From an uncultured Pseudomonadota bacterium (GTDB taxonomy: Bacteria; Pseudomonadota; Gammaproteobacteria; Ga0077536), in assembly GCA_902597385.1 (NCBI GenBank), contig CACJXQ010000003.1, positions 53,006-117,005 on the forward strand: a stretch of DNA of 64,000 nt, read 5' to 3'. The notes under the pieces were generated by a model. It ran no database searches and had not been told where the DNA came from. It was given only the letters and a program-made list of their open reading frames with translations. Made by a program: the position numbers and the translations under genes. Of the stretch, positions 1 through 9,383 are shown piece after piece. How positions within the stretch are numbered: the stretch's first letter is position 1; each line of letters opens with the position of its first letter.

Positions 1-306
1 CTAGCGGAACAACAGATTGATTTCATTCTAGACTCGATCGATTGGCTGGAAAAAAATGGTCGTCCAGGAATGCAACCGACTAAAGAAGCTCAGAACTTCT
101 GGCAGCAAGAAACACTTCGCTACGCAAAAAAAAGACCGGGGGCTCTAACCACCAAAAGTTGGTACTCAGGCGCGAATATTCCAGGAAAGCCCAGAATCTT
201 CATGGTCTATTGCGGTGGATTCAAGCGATATAACGAAACTTGCTATCAAGAGCTTGAAGACGGTTTCCCGAGCTATGAGCTACTAACTAAAGCATTGAGT
301 CGATAA
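1..306 (+). CDS. Flavin-containing (Baeyer-Villiger-type) monooxygenase, C-terminal fragment
   Basis: The reading frame is open from base 1, so this is the last ~101 residues of a gene cut by the window edge; the ORF-track Met at 70 is internal. The stretch SWYSGANIPGKPR followed by a Gly-Gly and a conserved Tyr resembles the C-terminus of FAD/NADPH Baeyer-Villiger monooxygenases of the cyclohexanone or phenylacetone type, which insert oxygen next to a ketone. The nucleotide-binding motifs and the family fingerprint lie outside the window, so substrate and exact subclass cannot be judged. The gene ends in a double stop-like TAATAG context and converges on the dehydrogenase at 424. Confidence 0.75.
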   Translation, partial: LAEQQIDFILDSIDWLEKNGRPGMQPTKEAQNFWQQETLRYAKKRPGALTTKSWYSGANIPGKPRIFMVYCGGFKRYNETCYQELEDGFPSYELLTKALSR

Positions 307-423
307 TAGTGTGAAACCTCGTTAGTCGCCACAATAGGGGCACATCGAAAATCGCTCTTAACCAATATTTCAGACATTAACTTAACGAGGTAGTCAAGCT
401 TTCAATGTCTTTTTGCGAGATCT

Positions 424-1311
424 TCAGTCCCTCCATTGACCCCGAATTGAAGCACCGGATGAACTCTCTAAAACCTTTATCGTTGCTAGGATATCTTCAT
501 CGGCAAAACCATTCTGACAAAACTCTTTCAGAAGACGTTGAGTAACTGAACCCATCGGAAGATCGACCCCCAATTCTTTCGCGAGATCTGTCGCTAGGTT
601 TATATCTTTAAAAGCTAGACTAACAGTAAAATTGGGACTTAATTTGTCCTTTAATATTGCCTTGACTCCACCTGCCCAAGTAGCACTATTTCCGCTACTG
701 GTTTTTACGATACTCCAAAGTATATTCGGATCAATACCTGCTTTTGCCCCAAGGATCAGTGCTTCTGCGTTACTCATCATATTTGAAAAAGCCAGCATAT
801 TGTTGACAAGCTTGATTATATTTCCCGTACCAGCCCCACCCACGTGAAACACGTTAGTTCCGATACAGTCCCATATTGGTCCTAGTGTGTCGAATACCTT
901 TTTTTCACCACCCACCATCACCGTGAGTTCTCCGCTTTTCGCGCCACGGGTACCGCCGCTAACGGGCGCGTCTAAAAAGCTTACATTTTTCAATTTAGCT
1001 ATAGAGTCTATTTCTCGAATTAGGCTTGGAGAGTTAGTGCTCAAATCTACAAGCACTTTTCCGGGAGACATTGACTCCATAACCTCACTAGCAACTATTC
1101 TCACTTCCTCTGGTCCTGGAAGAGACATCATAATTATTTCCGACTCCTGAGTGAGCGAATCTATACTAGAACAGCTAACCGCACCTTTTTCGACCAGCGA
1201 TTGAGTAGGGGCGTCCCGTATGTCAAACACAAAAAGTTTTTTACCTGAGCTGAGAATATTTGAGGCCATCGGTAGGCCCATAGCACCAATTCCTATAAAT
1301 CCAACTCGCAT
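424..1311 (-). CDS. NAD(P)-binding beta-hydroxyacid dehydrogenase (3-hydroxyisobutyrate dehydrogenase family)
   Basis: A 295-residue protein of normal family length. It starts with the Rossmann signature GFIGIGAMGLPMA, has the substrate-loop motif DAPVSGGTRGA near residue 115, and the catalytic-lysine segment GNIIKLVNN near residue 165. The family oxidises or reduces beta-hydroxyacids such as 3-hydroxyisobutyrate (valine breakdown) or tartronate semialdehyde (glyoxylate pathway) in the cytoplasm. The neighbours (monooxygenase on one side, rppH on the other) do not settle the substrate, so no gene symbol is given. It lies 117 bases downstream of rppH on the same strand and could be read from the same promoter. 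Confidence 0.85.
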   Translation of the reverse strand: MRVGFIGIGAMGLPMASNILSSGKKLFVFDIRDAPTQSLVEKGAVSCSSIDSLTQESEIIMMSLPGPEEVRIVASEVMESMSPGKVLVDLSTNSPSLIREIDSIAKLKNVSFLDAPVSGGTRGAKSGELTVMVGGEKKVFDTLGPIWDCIGTNVFHVGGAGTGNIIKLVNNMLAFSNMMSNAEALILGAKAGIDPNILWSIVKTSSGNSATWAGGVKAILKDKLSPNFTVSLAFKDINLATDLAKELGVDLPMGSVTQRLLKEFCQNGFADEDILATIKVLESSSGASIRGQWRD

Positions 1312-1428
1312 CTCTTTTTCCCTCAGAACACTAATTATAATGACAAAAGTATATCAACCTACATCCGTCAATAAGCTACAGCTTAGGTCAACACGCACAA
1401 AAACTTAATTAAGAAAACATTACCAACG

Positions 1429-1911
1429 TTAATTGAATAGTTTTTCGACTAAAGGTTCTAGTTGCCTCAAAGCGTTCGAGTACACGTCTTTTTTAAAATC
1501 CACCACCATATTAAGCGGTTCCCAATATTCTACCCAAGCCCATTCTTCAAATTCTGGAGAAGCATGTAGGTCTAATTTAATTTCGCTATCTTCCCCTTTG
1601 AATTCCAACAAGAACCAGATTTGTTTTTGACCCACACATTTTGGAGCACCGACTTTTCGCTGATATTTCTCAGGCAATCGATAATACAACCATCCCGCGG
1701 TGCGTCCGATCAAATCTACTTTTTCCCCAAGAAGGCCAACCTCTTCATGCAGCTCTCTATACATAGCCTGTTCGGAGGATTCTCCCTCCTCTATTCCGCC
1801 CTGGGGCATTTGCCAAAACTGCAATCCTACTCGACGCCCACAAAATATTTTTTTCGCCTTATTTAGGAGAATGATTCCGACGTTTGCCCTAAATCCCTCG
1901 TCATCAATCAT
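1429..1911 (-). CDS. rppH: RNA 5'-pyrophosphohydrolase
   Basis: A 160-residue Nudix hydrolase with a clear Nudix box (GGIEEGE...REL.EEVGL, about residues 38-60) and the N-terminal FRANVGIILLN of the RppH family. The enzyme removes pyrophosphate from the 5' triphosphate of mRNAs and so triggers RNase E decay. Length matches the family (about 160-175 residues). It sits 16 bases downstream of mdh on the same strand and is probably cotranscribed with it. The usual gamma-proteobacterial neighbour ptsP is not present here. Confidence 0.92.
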   Translation of the reverse strand: MIDDEGFRANVGIILLNKAKKIFCGRRVGLQFWQMPQGGIEEGESSEQAMYRELHEEVGLLGEKVDLIGRTAGWLYYRLPEKYQRKVGAPKCVGQKQIWFLLEFKGEDSEIKLDLHASPEFEEWAWVEYWEPLNMVVDFKKDVYSNALRQLEPLVEKLFN

Positions 1912-1927
1912 TTTGTCAGGACCAAGC

Positions 1928-2908
1928 TTATATATTACTTACTGCTTCTTTTTCCTCGAGAAGCTCTGTTTGGGTATCATTCATTTTTTGCCGACTGTAA
2001 TCAGACACTTCTAGGCCAGTTACAATTTCGTACTTTCCTCCAGAACATTTTACTGGAAAAGAATATACAAGACCGGATGACACATCATAGTTGTTGCCAT
2101 CGCTCCAAACGCCCATGCTAGTCCAATCATCCGAAGGAGTCCCTAAAACCCAATCTCGCATATGCTCTATTGCGGCATTCGCTGCAGAGGCAGCACTAGA
2201 TGCACCCCGAGCGTCAATAATCTCAGCACCACGTTTCGCTACCTTTGGAATATATTCTTTATCGTACCAGTCAGGCTCAACAAAACTCATCGCAGCTTTA
2301 CCCGCGACCTCAGCATGATGCAAATCAGGATATTGGGTCGTCGAGTGGTTACCCCAAATAGTTAATTTCTTAACCTCAGAAACATCACAAGCGGCTTTTT
2401 TTGCTATTTGATACTTGGCTCTATTGTGATCTAAACGAGTCATAGCAGTAATTTGTTCTGGAGGCACATCCGGGGCATTTTGAATGCATACCAAGGCATT
2501 CGTATTTGCGGGGTTTCCAACTACAACAATCTTAACGTGGGCATTCGCGACACTATTAATGGCACTACCTTGATCTTTGAAAATGCCGCCATTAGCTGCC
2601 AATAAATCGCTCCGCTCCATTCCAGGACCGCGCGGTCGAGCGCCGACCAACATACCATAATCACATCCGTCAAAGGCCACCTTGGCATCATCAGAAGCTT
2701 TGATGCTTGCTAAAAGAGGAAAGGCACAATCATCCAATTCCATCATCACTCCCTCTAGAGCTTTCATAGCTGGGGTTATTTCAAGTAATTGTAAGGAAAT
2801 GGGCTGGTCAGGGCCCAGCATCTGCCCTGACGCGATTCGAAACAAAATAGAATAAGCGATCTGTCCTGCAGCGCCACTAACCGTAACTTTCACGGGAGCC
2901 TTCATCAA
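1928..2908 (-). CDS. mdh: NAD-dependent malate dehydrogenase
   Basis: A 326-residue enzyme of the longer malate dehydrogenase type (about 325-330 residues, shared by many bacteria and the cytosolic eukaryotic form). Visible landmarks are the NAD-binding [11 protein letters not shown] at the N-terminus, the substrate-arginine segment MTRLDHNRA, and the catalytic-histidine segment [13 protein letters not shown]. It interconverts malate and oxaloacetate in the TCA cycle. It is transcribed divergently from sucA, so two TCA units share one control region. The start is the double ATG after a GAGG-type ribosome site; the second Met is an equally possible start. Confidence 0.95.
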   Translation of the reverse strand: MMKAPVKVTVSGAAGQIAYSILFRIASGQMLGPDQPISLQLLEITPAMKALEGVMMELDDCAFPLLASIKASDDAKVAFDGCDYGMLVGARPRGPGMERSDLLAANGGIFKDQGSAINSVANAHVKIVVVGNPANTNALVCIQNAPDVPPEQITAMTRLDHNRAKYQIAKKAACDVSEVKKLTIWGNHSTTQYPDLHHAEVAGKAAMSFVEPDWYDKEYIPKVAKRGAEIIDARGASSAASAANAAIEHMRDWVLGTPSDDWTSMGVWSDGNNYDVSSGLVYSFPVKCSGGKYEIVTGLEVSDYSRQKMNDTQTELLEEKEAVSNI

Positions 2909-3255
2909 AATTTCCTCTCTAGTTTTTTATTAGCTTTCATTGTAACAGTTTTAAGAACTTGTAATAACTAGGCAGATCTTCTGTGTATTTATCCGGCCCA
3001 TCTAAAAGTATGTAAAACCATTTATTTAAAACCTAACCTCCTTACACTTTTAAGCCGCAATATCCTCAATGGAATATAAGTGCCATTTCCTTTCCAACGT
3101 AATGAAACCAAATTTTTTAGGGCATTTTAGGTGACTTTTCGATAACTTTGGTAGAAAATCTCAAGTTAAGGGTTAAGTCCAAGGGATACCTTCTTCTTTG
3201 ACCCCAAGATTTATCGGATTTCTGTATAAAATTTCTTGAAAATAGGTAAACAAAG
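2909..3255. promoter_or_regulatory. Divergent control region between mdh and sucA
   Basis: About 350 bases without a convincing gene; the ORF at 3173-3400 on the minus strand runs into sucA and is a shadow. Two divergent TCA transcription units must start here, so it should hold both promoters. AT-rich blocks are present, including TATAAA close before sucA, but no -35/-10 pair with good spacing could be assigned. The ribosome site for sucA is weak (AGG about 9 bases before the ATG). Confidence 0.5.
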
Positions 3256-6078
3256 ATGGATTCGCCCTTCTCAATAACAGGAGAAAACCTGGAATACGTT
3301 GAACAAATCTACGAATTATTTTTGAAAAATCCCAACAGTGTTTCAAAAGAATGGAAAAAGTACTTTGAGACAAACGATTTGAATTCAGAGAGCGGATCAA
3401 ACCCAGAGGCTCATCGCCTGGCGAAAGCTGAGGTCATTGAAGCCGCGAAAAAAAAATCGAACAGAAACGAAAGCACATCTCAACCCGATTCAGTTAAGCA
3501 AGTTTCAGTTTTACAACTTATAAACGCCTATAGATTCAGAGGCCACAGAAATGCCAACTTGGACCCGCTCAACCAATACAAGCGACCTCAGGTGCCCGAG
3601 CTTGATCCCTCTTTTCACGACCTCCTTGAAAGCGATTTCGATACAGTTTTTAACACTGGTTCTCTTCAAGGGGTAGAAAACGCGACGTTGAGAGAGATTC
3701 TCAAAATCGTCAGAGAAACATATTGTGAGAATATCGGCGCAGAATACATGCACATTGTTGAAACTGCCGAAAAACGTTGGATACAGCAGCAACTAGAACC
3801 TAGCAAAGAAAATGTCCTTGCGAACGAGCGGCGAAAACAACTACTGAGATGCATTGTTGCTGCTGGCTCACTCGAACGTTATCTACACAAAAAATACGTA
3901 GGACAGAAGCGGTTCTCGTTGGAGGGAGGAGAGAGCACTATTGCATTACTTGACACTGTGGTCGAGGAATGCGGAAAACACGGCATCAAGGAGTGTGTTG
4001 TGGGTATGGCTCACAGAGGAAGATTAAATGTTTTAGTAAACATAATCGGGAAGCACCCCTCGGACTTGTTTGACGAATTTGAAGGCAAAGGGCGCCCGGA
4101 AAACCTATCAGGGGATGTTAAGTATCATCTAGGCTACTCCTCCGACATACAGACCCCTAGCGGCCCAGTACATCTAACGCTTGCATTTAACCCTTCTCAT
4201 TTAGAAATTATCGATCCAGTGGTGGAGGGATCTGTGCGAGCAAGACAGGATAGAAGAAGAGACTCTAGCCGAAATAAGGTGCTTCCATTAATACTTCATG
4301 GCGACGCGGCCTTCGCCGGACAGGGAGTAGTTATGGAAACGTTCAATTTATCCCAAACTAGAGGCTACTCAACCGGAGGCAGTTTGCATGTAATAATAAA
4401 CAATCAAATTGGTTTTACTACCAGCGAGCCCCTAGACTCGAGATCGACTCTTTACTGTACCGACGTCGCTAAGATGATCCAGGCCCCTATCTTTCACGTG
4501 AATGCGGACGACCCTGACGCTGTTGCAAGAGTCGCAAAAATCGCGCTCGATTTCAGGATGGAATTTAATAAAGATGTAATTATCGACCTAATTTGTTTCC
4601 GAAAACATGGACACAGCGAAACAGACGAACCAGCAACCACTCAGCCATTAATGTATAAAAAAATCAGAAGCCACCCTGGCACAGAAACCATATACGCTGA
4701 TAAGTTAGTTTCAGATGGAGTGCTGAAAAAAGGGGAAGCAGCAAAGATCAGAGAGCAATATATTAAAGCCTTAGAAGACAACCAGGTGGTATCCAGACCA
4801 TATGCAGAGCTACTAGATAATAGCGCCGTAAACTACTTTTTACCATTCTTAGGATCTAATTGGGAGTCAGAGTATGATAGCGCATTAAACGCGGATATCA
4901 TTTCCAAACTTGGGAGCAAATTTACTAAAGTACCCCCCAAATTCGAGCTGCATAGACAATCCAAGAGAATTTTAGAAGATAGAAAAGCGATGTTTAAAGG
5001 AGAATCGGCATGTGATTGGGGATTTGCCGAAACACTTGCCTATGCCTCACTGCTCTCGGAAGGTTGTCCAGTGCGTATTTCGGGCCAAGATTGTGGTCGC
5101 GGTACCTTCTCTCACAGACACGCAGTGCTAAACGATCAAAACAACGGAGAAGCGTACCTCCCTCTTCAAAACATAGATAAGAACCAAGGTGATTTTCTAG
5201 TCATCAATTCCACTCTTTCTGAAGAAGCAGTGTTAGCTTTTGAGTTTGGCTACGCAGCTGCAGAACCAAATGCTCTAGTTGTCTGGGAAGCTCAGTTTGG
5301 AGATTTTGCTAATGGAGCCCAAGTCGTAATCGATCAATTCATTGCGTCTTCAGAAGAAAAATGGGATCGATATTGTGGATTAGTCTTGTTCCTACCTCAC
5401 GGATACGATGGACAAGGACCTGAACACTCCTCTGCGAGGCTCGAGAGATTTCTCCAACTGTGCGCAGCGGAAAACATGCAAGTTTGCTATCCCACAACCC
5501 CCAGCCAACTTTTTCATATGCTACGAAGACAAATTCGCAGGCCCTATCGCAAGCCACTGATTGTTATGAGCCCCAAAAGTCTCCTGCGGAAAGGCTTATC
5601 TTTCTCTCCTCTCAAGGAATTTACCGAAGGAAAATACCAACCGGTCTTGGATGAGACCGAAAAAATATCAAAAGCCAAAGTTAAAAAAATCATACTATGC
5701 TCGGGGAAGATTTATTTTGATCTTTACGAGGCAAGGGAGAAAAACAATATCAAGGATTGCGCTATCATAAGACTGGAGCAGTTTCATCCATTCCCTAGAG
5801 AACAAATGCAAAACACACTCAGTCAGTATAAGAATGCCGCTGAATTGATTTGGGTACAGGAAGAACCGAGAAACCAGGGAGCTTGGTCTTATCTGCTATC
5901 ACGAAGGCATCTCGGCGGCTGTTTTGATGAATCAAAACCTTTAAAATGTGTTGCTAGACCTTATTCTTCTTCCCCAGCTGTTGGCTATCTATCGCTCCAC
6001 GAGGAACAACAGAAGAAAATAATTTCGGAGGCGCTAGAGCTTGAAGAAGGATCGCTACCGAAGAGAAAGAGTGCTTAA
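3256..6078 (+). CDS. sucA: 2-oxoglutarate dehydrogenase E1 component
   Basis: A 940-residue thiamine-diphosphate enzyme, the usual length for SucA. It has the N-terminal YVEQIYELFLKNP helix that tethers E1 to the complex, the RFRGHRNANLDPL segment, the GMAHRGRLNVL motif and the later HRHAVLNDQ region of the transketolase-like core. It decarboxylates 2-oxoglutarate and reductively succinylates the lipoyl group of SucB. It is the first gene of sucA-sucB-lpd, with gaps of 33 and 14 bases. Unlike the E. coli arrangement, neither sdhCDAB nor sucCD lies next to it. Confidence 0.97.
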   Translation: MDSPFSITGENLEYVEQIYELFLKNPNSVSKEWKKYFETNDLNSESGSNPEAHRLAKAEVIEAAKKKSNRNESTSQPDSVKQVSVLQLINAYRFRGHRNANLDPLNQYKRPQVPELDPSFHDLLESDFDTVFNTGSLQGVENATLREILKIVRETYCENIGAEYMHIVETAEKRWIQQQLEPSKENVLANERRKQLLRCIVAAGSLERYLHKKYVGQKRFSLEGGESTIALLDTVVEECGKHGIKECVVGMAHRGRLNVLVNIIGKHPSDLFDEFEGKGRPENLSGDVKYHLGYSSDIQTPSGPVHLTLAFNPSHLEIIDPVVEGSVRARQDRRRDSSRNKVLPLILHGDAAFAGQGVVMETFNLSQTRGYSTGGSLHVIINNQIGFTTSEPLDSRSTLYCTDVAKMIQAPIFHVNADDPDAVARVAKIALDFRMEFNKDVIIDLICFRKHGHSETDEPATTQPLMYKKIRSHPGTETIYADKLVSDGVLKKGEAAKIREQYIKALEDNQVVSRPYAELLDNSAVNYFLPFLGSNWESEYDSALNADIISKLGSKFTKVPPKFELHRQSKRILEDRKAMFKGESACDWGFAETLAYASLLSEGCPVRISGQDCGRGTFSHRHAVLNDQNNGEAYLPLQNIDKNQGDFLVINSTLSEEAVLAFEFGYAAAEPNALVVWEAQFGDFANGAQVVIDQFIASSEEKWDRYCGLVLFLPHGYDGQGPEHSSARLERFLQLCAAENMQVCYPTTPSQLFHMLRRQIRRPYRKPLIVMSPKSLLRKGLSFSPLKEFTEGKYQPVLDETEKISKAKVKKIILCSGKIYFDLYEAREKNNIKDCAIIRLEQFHPFPREQMQNTLSQYKNAAELIWVQEEPRNQGAWSYLLSRRHLGGCFDESKPLKCVARPYSSSPAVGYLSLHEEQQKKIISEALELEEGSLPKRKSA

Positions 6079-6111
6079 GTGGGTGTTATACACAATGTTT
6101 AGGAGATCGAA

Positions 6112-7308
6112 ATGTTAGTAGAGATAAAGGTACCCGATTTAGCTGAATCAGTTCCCGATGCAACATGCTTAACATGGATGAAAAATGAAGGGGACCACAT
6201 CACGGAGGGAGAAAACTTAATAGATTTAGAGACCGACAAGGTAACCTTGGAAATCGTAGCACCACATAGTGGTATGATTATCTCAATTTTAAAAAAGGAA
6301 GGTGAAGTAGTTCTCTCAGGAGATATCCTCGCGACTATTGACACAGAAAGTGTAGCCGTTAACACTTCCCAGTCGACACAAAATACCGAAAATATTGGCT
6401 CGGAAGAGTTTTCAAAAAATGAAAAGACCGTAGCCCAGAAAATCGGGCCAGCAGTGAAAAAATTGCTTATCGAGAAAGAGATAGATCCAAATTTAATCCA
6501 AGGCTCCGGTAAAGACGGCAGAATCACCAAAGGAGACGTAAATCTTTTCCTTCAAAACTCTGTCACTAGTGAAAAACCACCTCAAACCACTGGGATGACA
6601 TCACCAAAAAATAGAGAAAAAAGAGTGCCGTTAACACGCTTGAGAAAACGCATTGCAGAAAAGCTTTTAGCCGCTCAGGACCAAAATGCCTTGTTAACAA
6701 CGTTTAATGAAGCCGACATGAATGCAATTCAAAATCTTCGCAGACAATTCCGTGATGAATTTTCAATCAAACACGCCACCAAGCTTGGTTTCATGCCATT
6801 CTTTGTGAAAGCAGCAGTAGAGTCGCTAAAATCCTACCCTGTAGTAAATGCTTCTATTGATGAAGATGACGTTGTATATCATTCCTACTTCGACATAGGG
6901 GTGGCAGTAGGAAGTGGTAAGGGCTTGGTAGTACCCATTATTAGAGATGCTGACCTACTATCCTTCGCCGAAATTGAGAAAAAGATAATGGACTTCGGGG
7001 AGAGAGCCCAGGACGGTAAATTGAGTGTACAGGAGTTGACAGGGGGTACTTTTACCATAAGTAATGGGGGCATCTACGGTTCACTCCTGTCAACACCGAT
7101 AATAAACACCCCACAGAGCGCGATTCTAGGTATGCATAAAATACAAGACCGTCCGGTCGTCAAAGATGGAGAAATTACTATACGACCAATGATGTACCTA
7201 GCTTTGACTTACGACCATAGACTTATTGACGGTAGAGAGGCAGTCCAATTTCTTGATAGCCTAAAATCCTGTTTAGAAGAACCTAGCCGTCTCTTGCTAG
7301 ACTTATAG
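6112..7308 (+). CDS. sucB: Dihydrolipoyllysine-residue succinyltransferase (E2 of 2-oxoglutarate dehydrogenase)
   Basis: A 398-residue E2 protein. In order: one N-terminal lipoyl domain with the lipoylated lysine in [10 protein letters not shown] (about residue 43), a Ser/Asn-rich linker, a peripheral-subunit-binding domain ([14 protein letters not shown]...GRITKGDV, about 113-145), and the acyltransferase core ending with the active-site motif [11 protein letters not shown]. It transfers the succinyl group to CoA. The start follows a GGAG ribosome site. A single lipoyl domain is normal for SucB. Its lipoyl group would be supplied by lipA/lipB near 53-54 kb. Confidence 0.97.
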   Translation: MLVEIKVPDLAESVPDATCLTWMKNEGDHITEGENLIDLETDKVTLEIVAPHSGMIISILKKEGEVVLSGDILATIDTESVAVNTSQSTQNTENIGSEEFSKNEKTVAQKIGPAVKKLLIEKEIDPNLIQGSGKDGRITKGDVNLFLQNSVTSEKPPQTTGMTSPKNREKRVPLTRLRKRIAEKLLAAQDQNALLTTFNEADMNAIQNLRRQFRDEFSIKHATKLGFMPFFVKAAVESLKSYPVVNASIDEDDVVYHSYFDIGVAVGSGKGLVVPIIRDADLLSFAEIEKKIMDFGERAQDGKLSVQELTGGTFTISNGGIYGSLLSTPIINTPQSAILGMHKIQDRPVVKDGEITIRPMMYLALTYDHRLIDGREAVQFLDSLKSCLEEPSRLLLDL

Positions 7309-7322
7309 AGGGAAAATTAAAA

Positions 7323-8735
7323 ATGAGTGAATATGACCTAGTAGTAATAGGTGGAGGGCCAGGCGGATATGTGGCTGCGATCAAGGCTGCACAGATGGGT
7401 CTAAAAACCGCGTGCATCGATAAACAAACAGCCGCTGACGGCTCACCTGTGCTAGGCGGAACATGCCTAAACGTCGGTTGTATTCCTTCTAAAGCTCTAT
7501 TGGACAGCTCTCACCAATATGAGTTTTTTAATAAAGAAGGAAAGAAGCATGGCTTGGTTGGGAGCTTAAAAATTGACATAAGCCAGATGCAAAAAAGAAA
7601 AGAAACTGTTGTGAAAAATCTCACCCAAGGTATCTCTGGACTCCTTAAAAAAAACAATGTTGAATGGCTGCCTGGCTTTGGCAGTCTAAAGTCTAAAAAC
7701 GTTGTTCAATGCAAGTCTGAAAAAGGTCTAATCAAAAGTTTAAATACAAAAAATATCTTGCTGGCTTCCGGTTCTTTACCTTCCAGAATCCAGTCTTTGC
7801 CTATAGACAATGAATACATATTTGACTCCAGCGGGGCTCTTGAATTTAAATCTGCGCCAAAAGAACTTTGCATAATCGGAGCCGGCGTAATCGGCCTGGA
7901 ATTGGGAAGTGTGTGGAGAAGACTTGGTTCTAAGGTTACAGTGTTAGAAGCTCAAACCTCTTTTCTCGATACAGCAGACAAAGATGTTTCTGCAGAAGCT
8001 TTAAAATTATTCAAAAAACAAGGGCTAAAAATTGAGCTAGGTACTCTAGTCGCTGAAGCCAAAATAGCAAAAGAAAAAGTTACTATCTCTTATAAAAAAG
8101 GCTCAGAAAGACTCGAGTCTTCATTCGACAAAGTAGTCGTCGCTGTAGGGAGGTCACCATATACAGAGGGTCTCAATCTGGATGAAGCCGGGGTCAAATC
8201 AGACGACAAAGGATTTATCTTGGTTAACGAATTTAATGAGACTTCGACCAAAGGAATCTTCGCGATTGGGGACTGTACCCTCGGTCCAATGTTAGCTCAC
8301 AAAGCAAGTGAAGAGGGGATTTTAGTTGCCGAACATATGGCTGGTGCCAAAGCGCCTGTAGAAATCACCCATGTTCCTTGGATAATTTATACGTGGCCTG
8401 AAATGGCTTGGGTAGGCCCCTCTGAACAGTTTTTAAGAAATACTAAAAAGGAAATCAACGTTGGAAAATTTCCTTTTAGGGCCAGCGGAAGAAGCCACGC
8501 GAGAGGAGAAACTGAGGGTTTCGTAAAAGTTATAGCAGAGAAGAACAATGACCAGATACTTGCAGTCCATATTTTAGGTGCAAATGCTTCAGAACTAATT
8601 TCTGAGGCTGTAACTGCTATGGAATTTGGCGCAACTTCCGAAGATGTTGCTCGGATCATTCACGGTCATCCAACCCTGTCAGAGAGCATACATGAAGCGG
8701 CTTTAGCCACTCTTGGGAATGCAATTCACTATTAA
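7323..8735 (+). CDS. lpd: Dihydrolipoyl dehydrogenase (E3)
   Basis: A 470-residue FAD disulfide oxidoreductase of normal length. It has the FAD-binding VVIGGGPGGYVAA at the N-terminus, the redox-active disulfide GGTCLNVGCIPSKALL (about residues 46-60), an NAD-binding IIGAGVIGLELG near 183, and the C-terminal HGHPTLSE with the catalytic His-Glu pair. It reoxidises the lipoyl arms of SucB and, in other complexes, of pyruvate dehydrogenase. The 14-base gap to sucB implies one transcript. No clear hairpin terminator follows in the 128 bases before phaR. Confidence 0.96.
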   Translation: MSEYDLVVIGGGPGGYVAAIKAAQMGLKTACIDKQTAADGSPVLGGTCLNVGCIPSKALLDSSHQYEFFNKEGKKHGLVGSLKIDISQMQKRKETVVKNLTQGISGLLKKNNVEWLPGFGSLKSKNVVQCKSEKGLIKSLNTKNILLASGSLPSRIQSLPIDNEYIFDSSGALEFKSAPKELCIIGAGVIGLELGSVWRRLGSKVTVLEAQTSFLDTADKDVSAEALKLFKKQGLKIELGTLVAEAKIAKEKVTISYKKGSERLESSFDKVVVAVGRSPYTEGLNLDEAGVKSDDKGFILVNEFNETSTKGIFAIGDCTLGPMLAHKASEEGILVAEHMAGAKAPVEITHVPWIIYTWPEMAWVGPSEQFLRNTKKEINVGKFPFRASGRSHARGETEGFVKVIAEKNNDQILAVHILGANASELISEAVTAMEFGATSEDVARIIHGHPTLSESIHEAALATLGNAIHY

Positions 8736-8798
8736 AAACAAATTCTTAAATTACCTTTATTAAAGAAATGGCAAGATTTTGTGCGATAAAATAAAATA

Positions 8799-8812
8799 AC
8801 ATGCTTGCATGT
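8799..8812. promoter_or_regulatory. Palindrome upstream of phaR, candidate autoregulatory operator
   Basis: ACATGC-TT-GCATGT is a perfect 6+6 inverted repeat, 52 bases before the phaR start. PhaR-family repressors are known to control their own gene and to bind TGC/GCA-containing sites. The position fits an operator, but binding is an inference. Confidence 0.4.
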
Positions 8813-8863
8813 CCTTGCCGCTACCCTTAGATTAGGGTTCTGAATGAGGGAGTTTCTAGCGCT

Positions 8864-9346
8864 ATGGATACAGAAAGTCGGGTCATCAAAAAATATCCAA
8901 ATCGGCGGTTGTACGACACCACTGAGAGTAAGTATGTAACCCTTAACGATCTCAAAGAGCTCGTTGTAGAGCAGATAACTTTCACTGTGGTAGATAAGAA
9001 AACAGGTGATGACATTACTCGAAACGTACTACTTCAAATCATCATCGAGCAGGAAGAGGACAATGGTGAACCACTTTTCTCAGCCGAAGTCCTGCAGAAA
9101 TTGATAGGAATTTACGGAAATCCAAACCAAAGTTCAGCCGGGGACTTTTTGAGTAAAAGCGTCCAACTTTTCTGTGAACAGCAAAAATTATTTCAAAACC
9201 AAGTCGAAGAAGCCCTCTCGACAAACCCAATGTCGTCTATGGTCACTCAAATGACCAAACGCAACATGGAACTTTGGAAGGAAATGCAAGAATCTTTTTT
9301 GGGCTCCGAGGTAAGCACCTCCAAAAAAGAAGATAACTCTTCTTAG
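8864..9346 (+). CDS. phaR: Polyhydroxyalkanoate synthesis regulator PhaR
   Basis: A 160-residue protein that begins with the diagnostic PHB/PHA accumulation regulator DNA-binding domain (IKKYPNRRLYDT..S.YVTL..L, residues 8-35), followed by the granule-associated domain around residues 50-110. PhaR-type proteins repress the phasin gene and their own gene until they are titrated onto nascent PHA granules. The phasin at 11391 and phaC/phaE at 12-13.5 kb agree with this role. The tail is Ser/Lys/Asp-rich. It converges on pckG with a 37-base gap. Confidence 0.92.
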   Translation: MDTESRVIKKYPNRRLYDTTESKYVTLNDLKELVVEQITFTVVDKKTGDDITRNVLLQIIIEQEEDNGEPLFSAEVLQKLIGIYGNPNQSSAGDFLSKSVQLFCEQQKLFQNQVEEALSTNPMSSMVTQMTKRNMELWKEMQESFLGSEVSTSKKEDNSS

Positions 9347-9383
9347 ACCGCAGAGACTCGGGCTACTAAGTAAGCGAGTAGAC

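Noticed and set aside
316-391. Inverted repeat ACCTCGTTA ... TAACGAGGT
   Set aside because: Nine bases with a loop of about 58; too weak and too far apart for a confident terminator.
2909-3255. sigma-70 promoter for sucA from TTGACC and TATAAA
   Set aside because: The spacer is about 21 bases, outside the usual 16-18.
3173-3400. Minus-strand ORF at the start of sucA
   Set aside because: Antisense to the well-supported sucA coding region and to the promoter area; no independent support.
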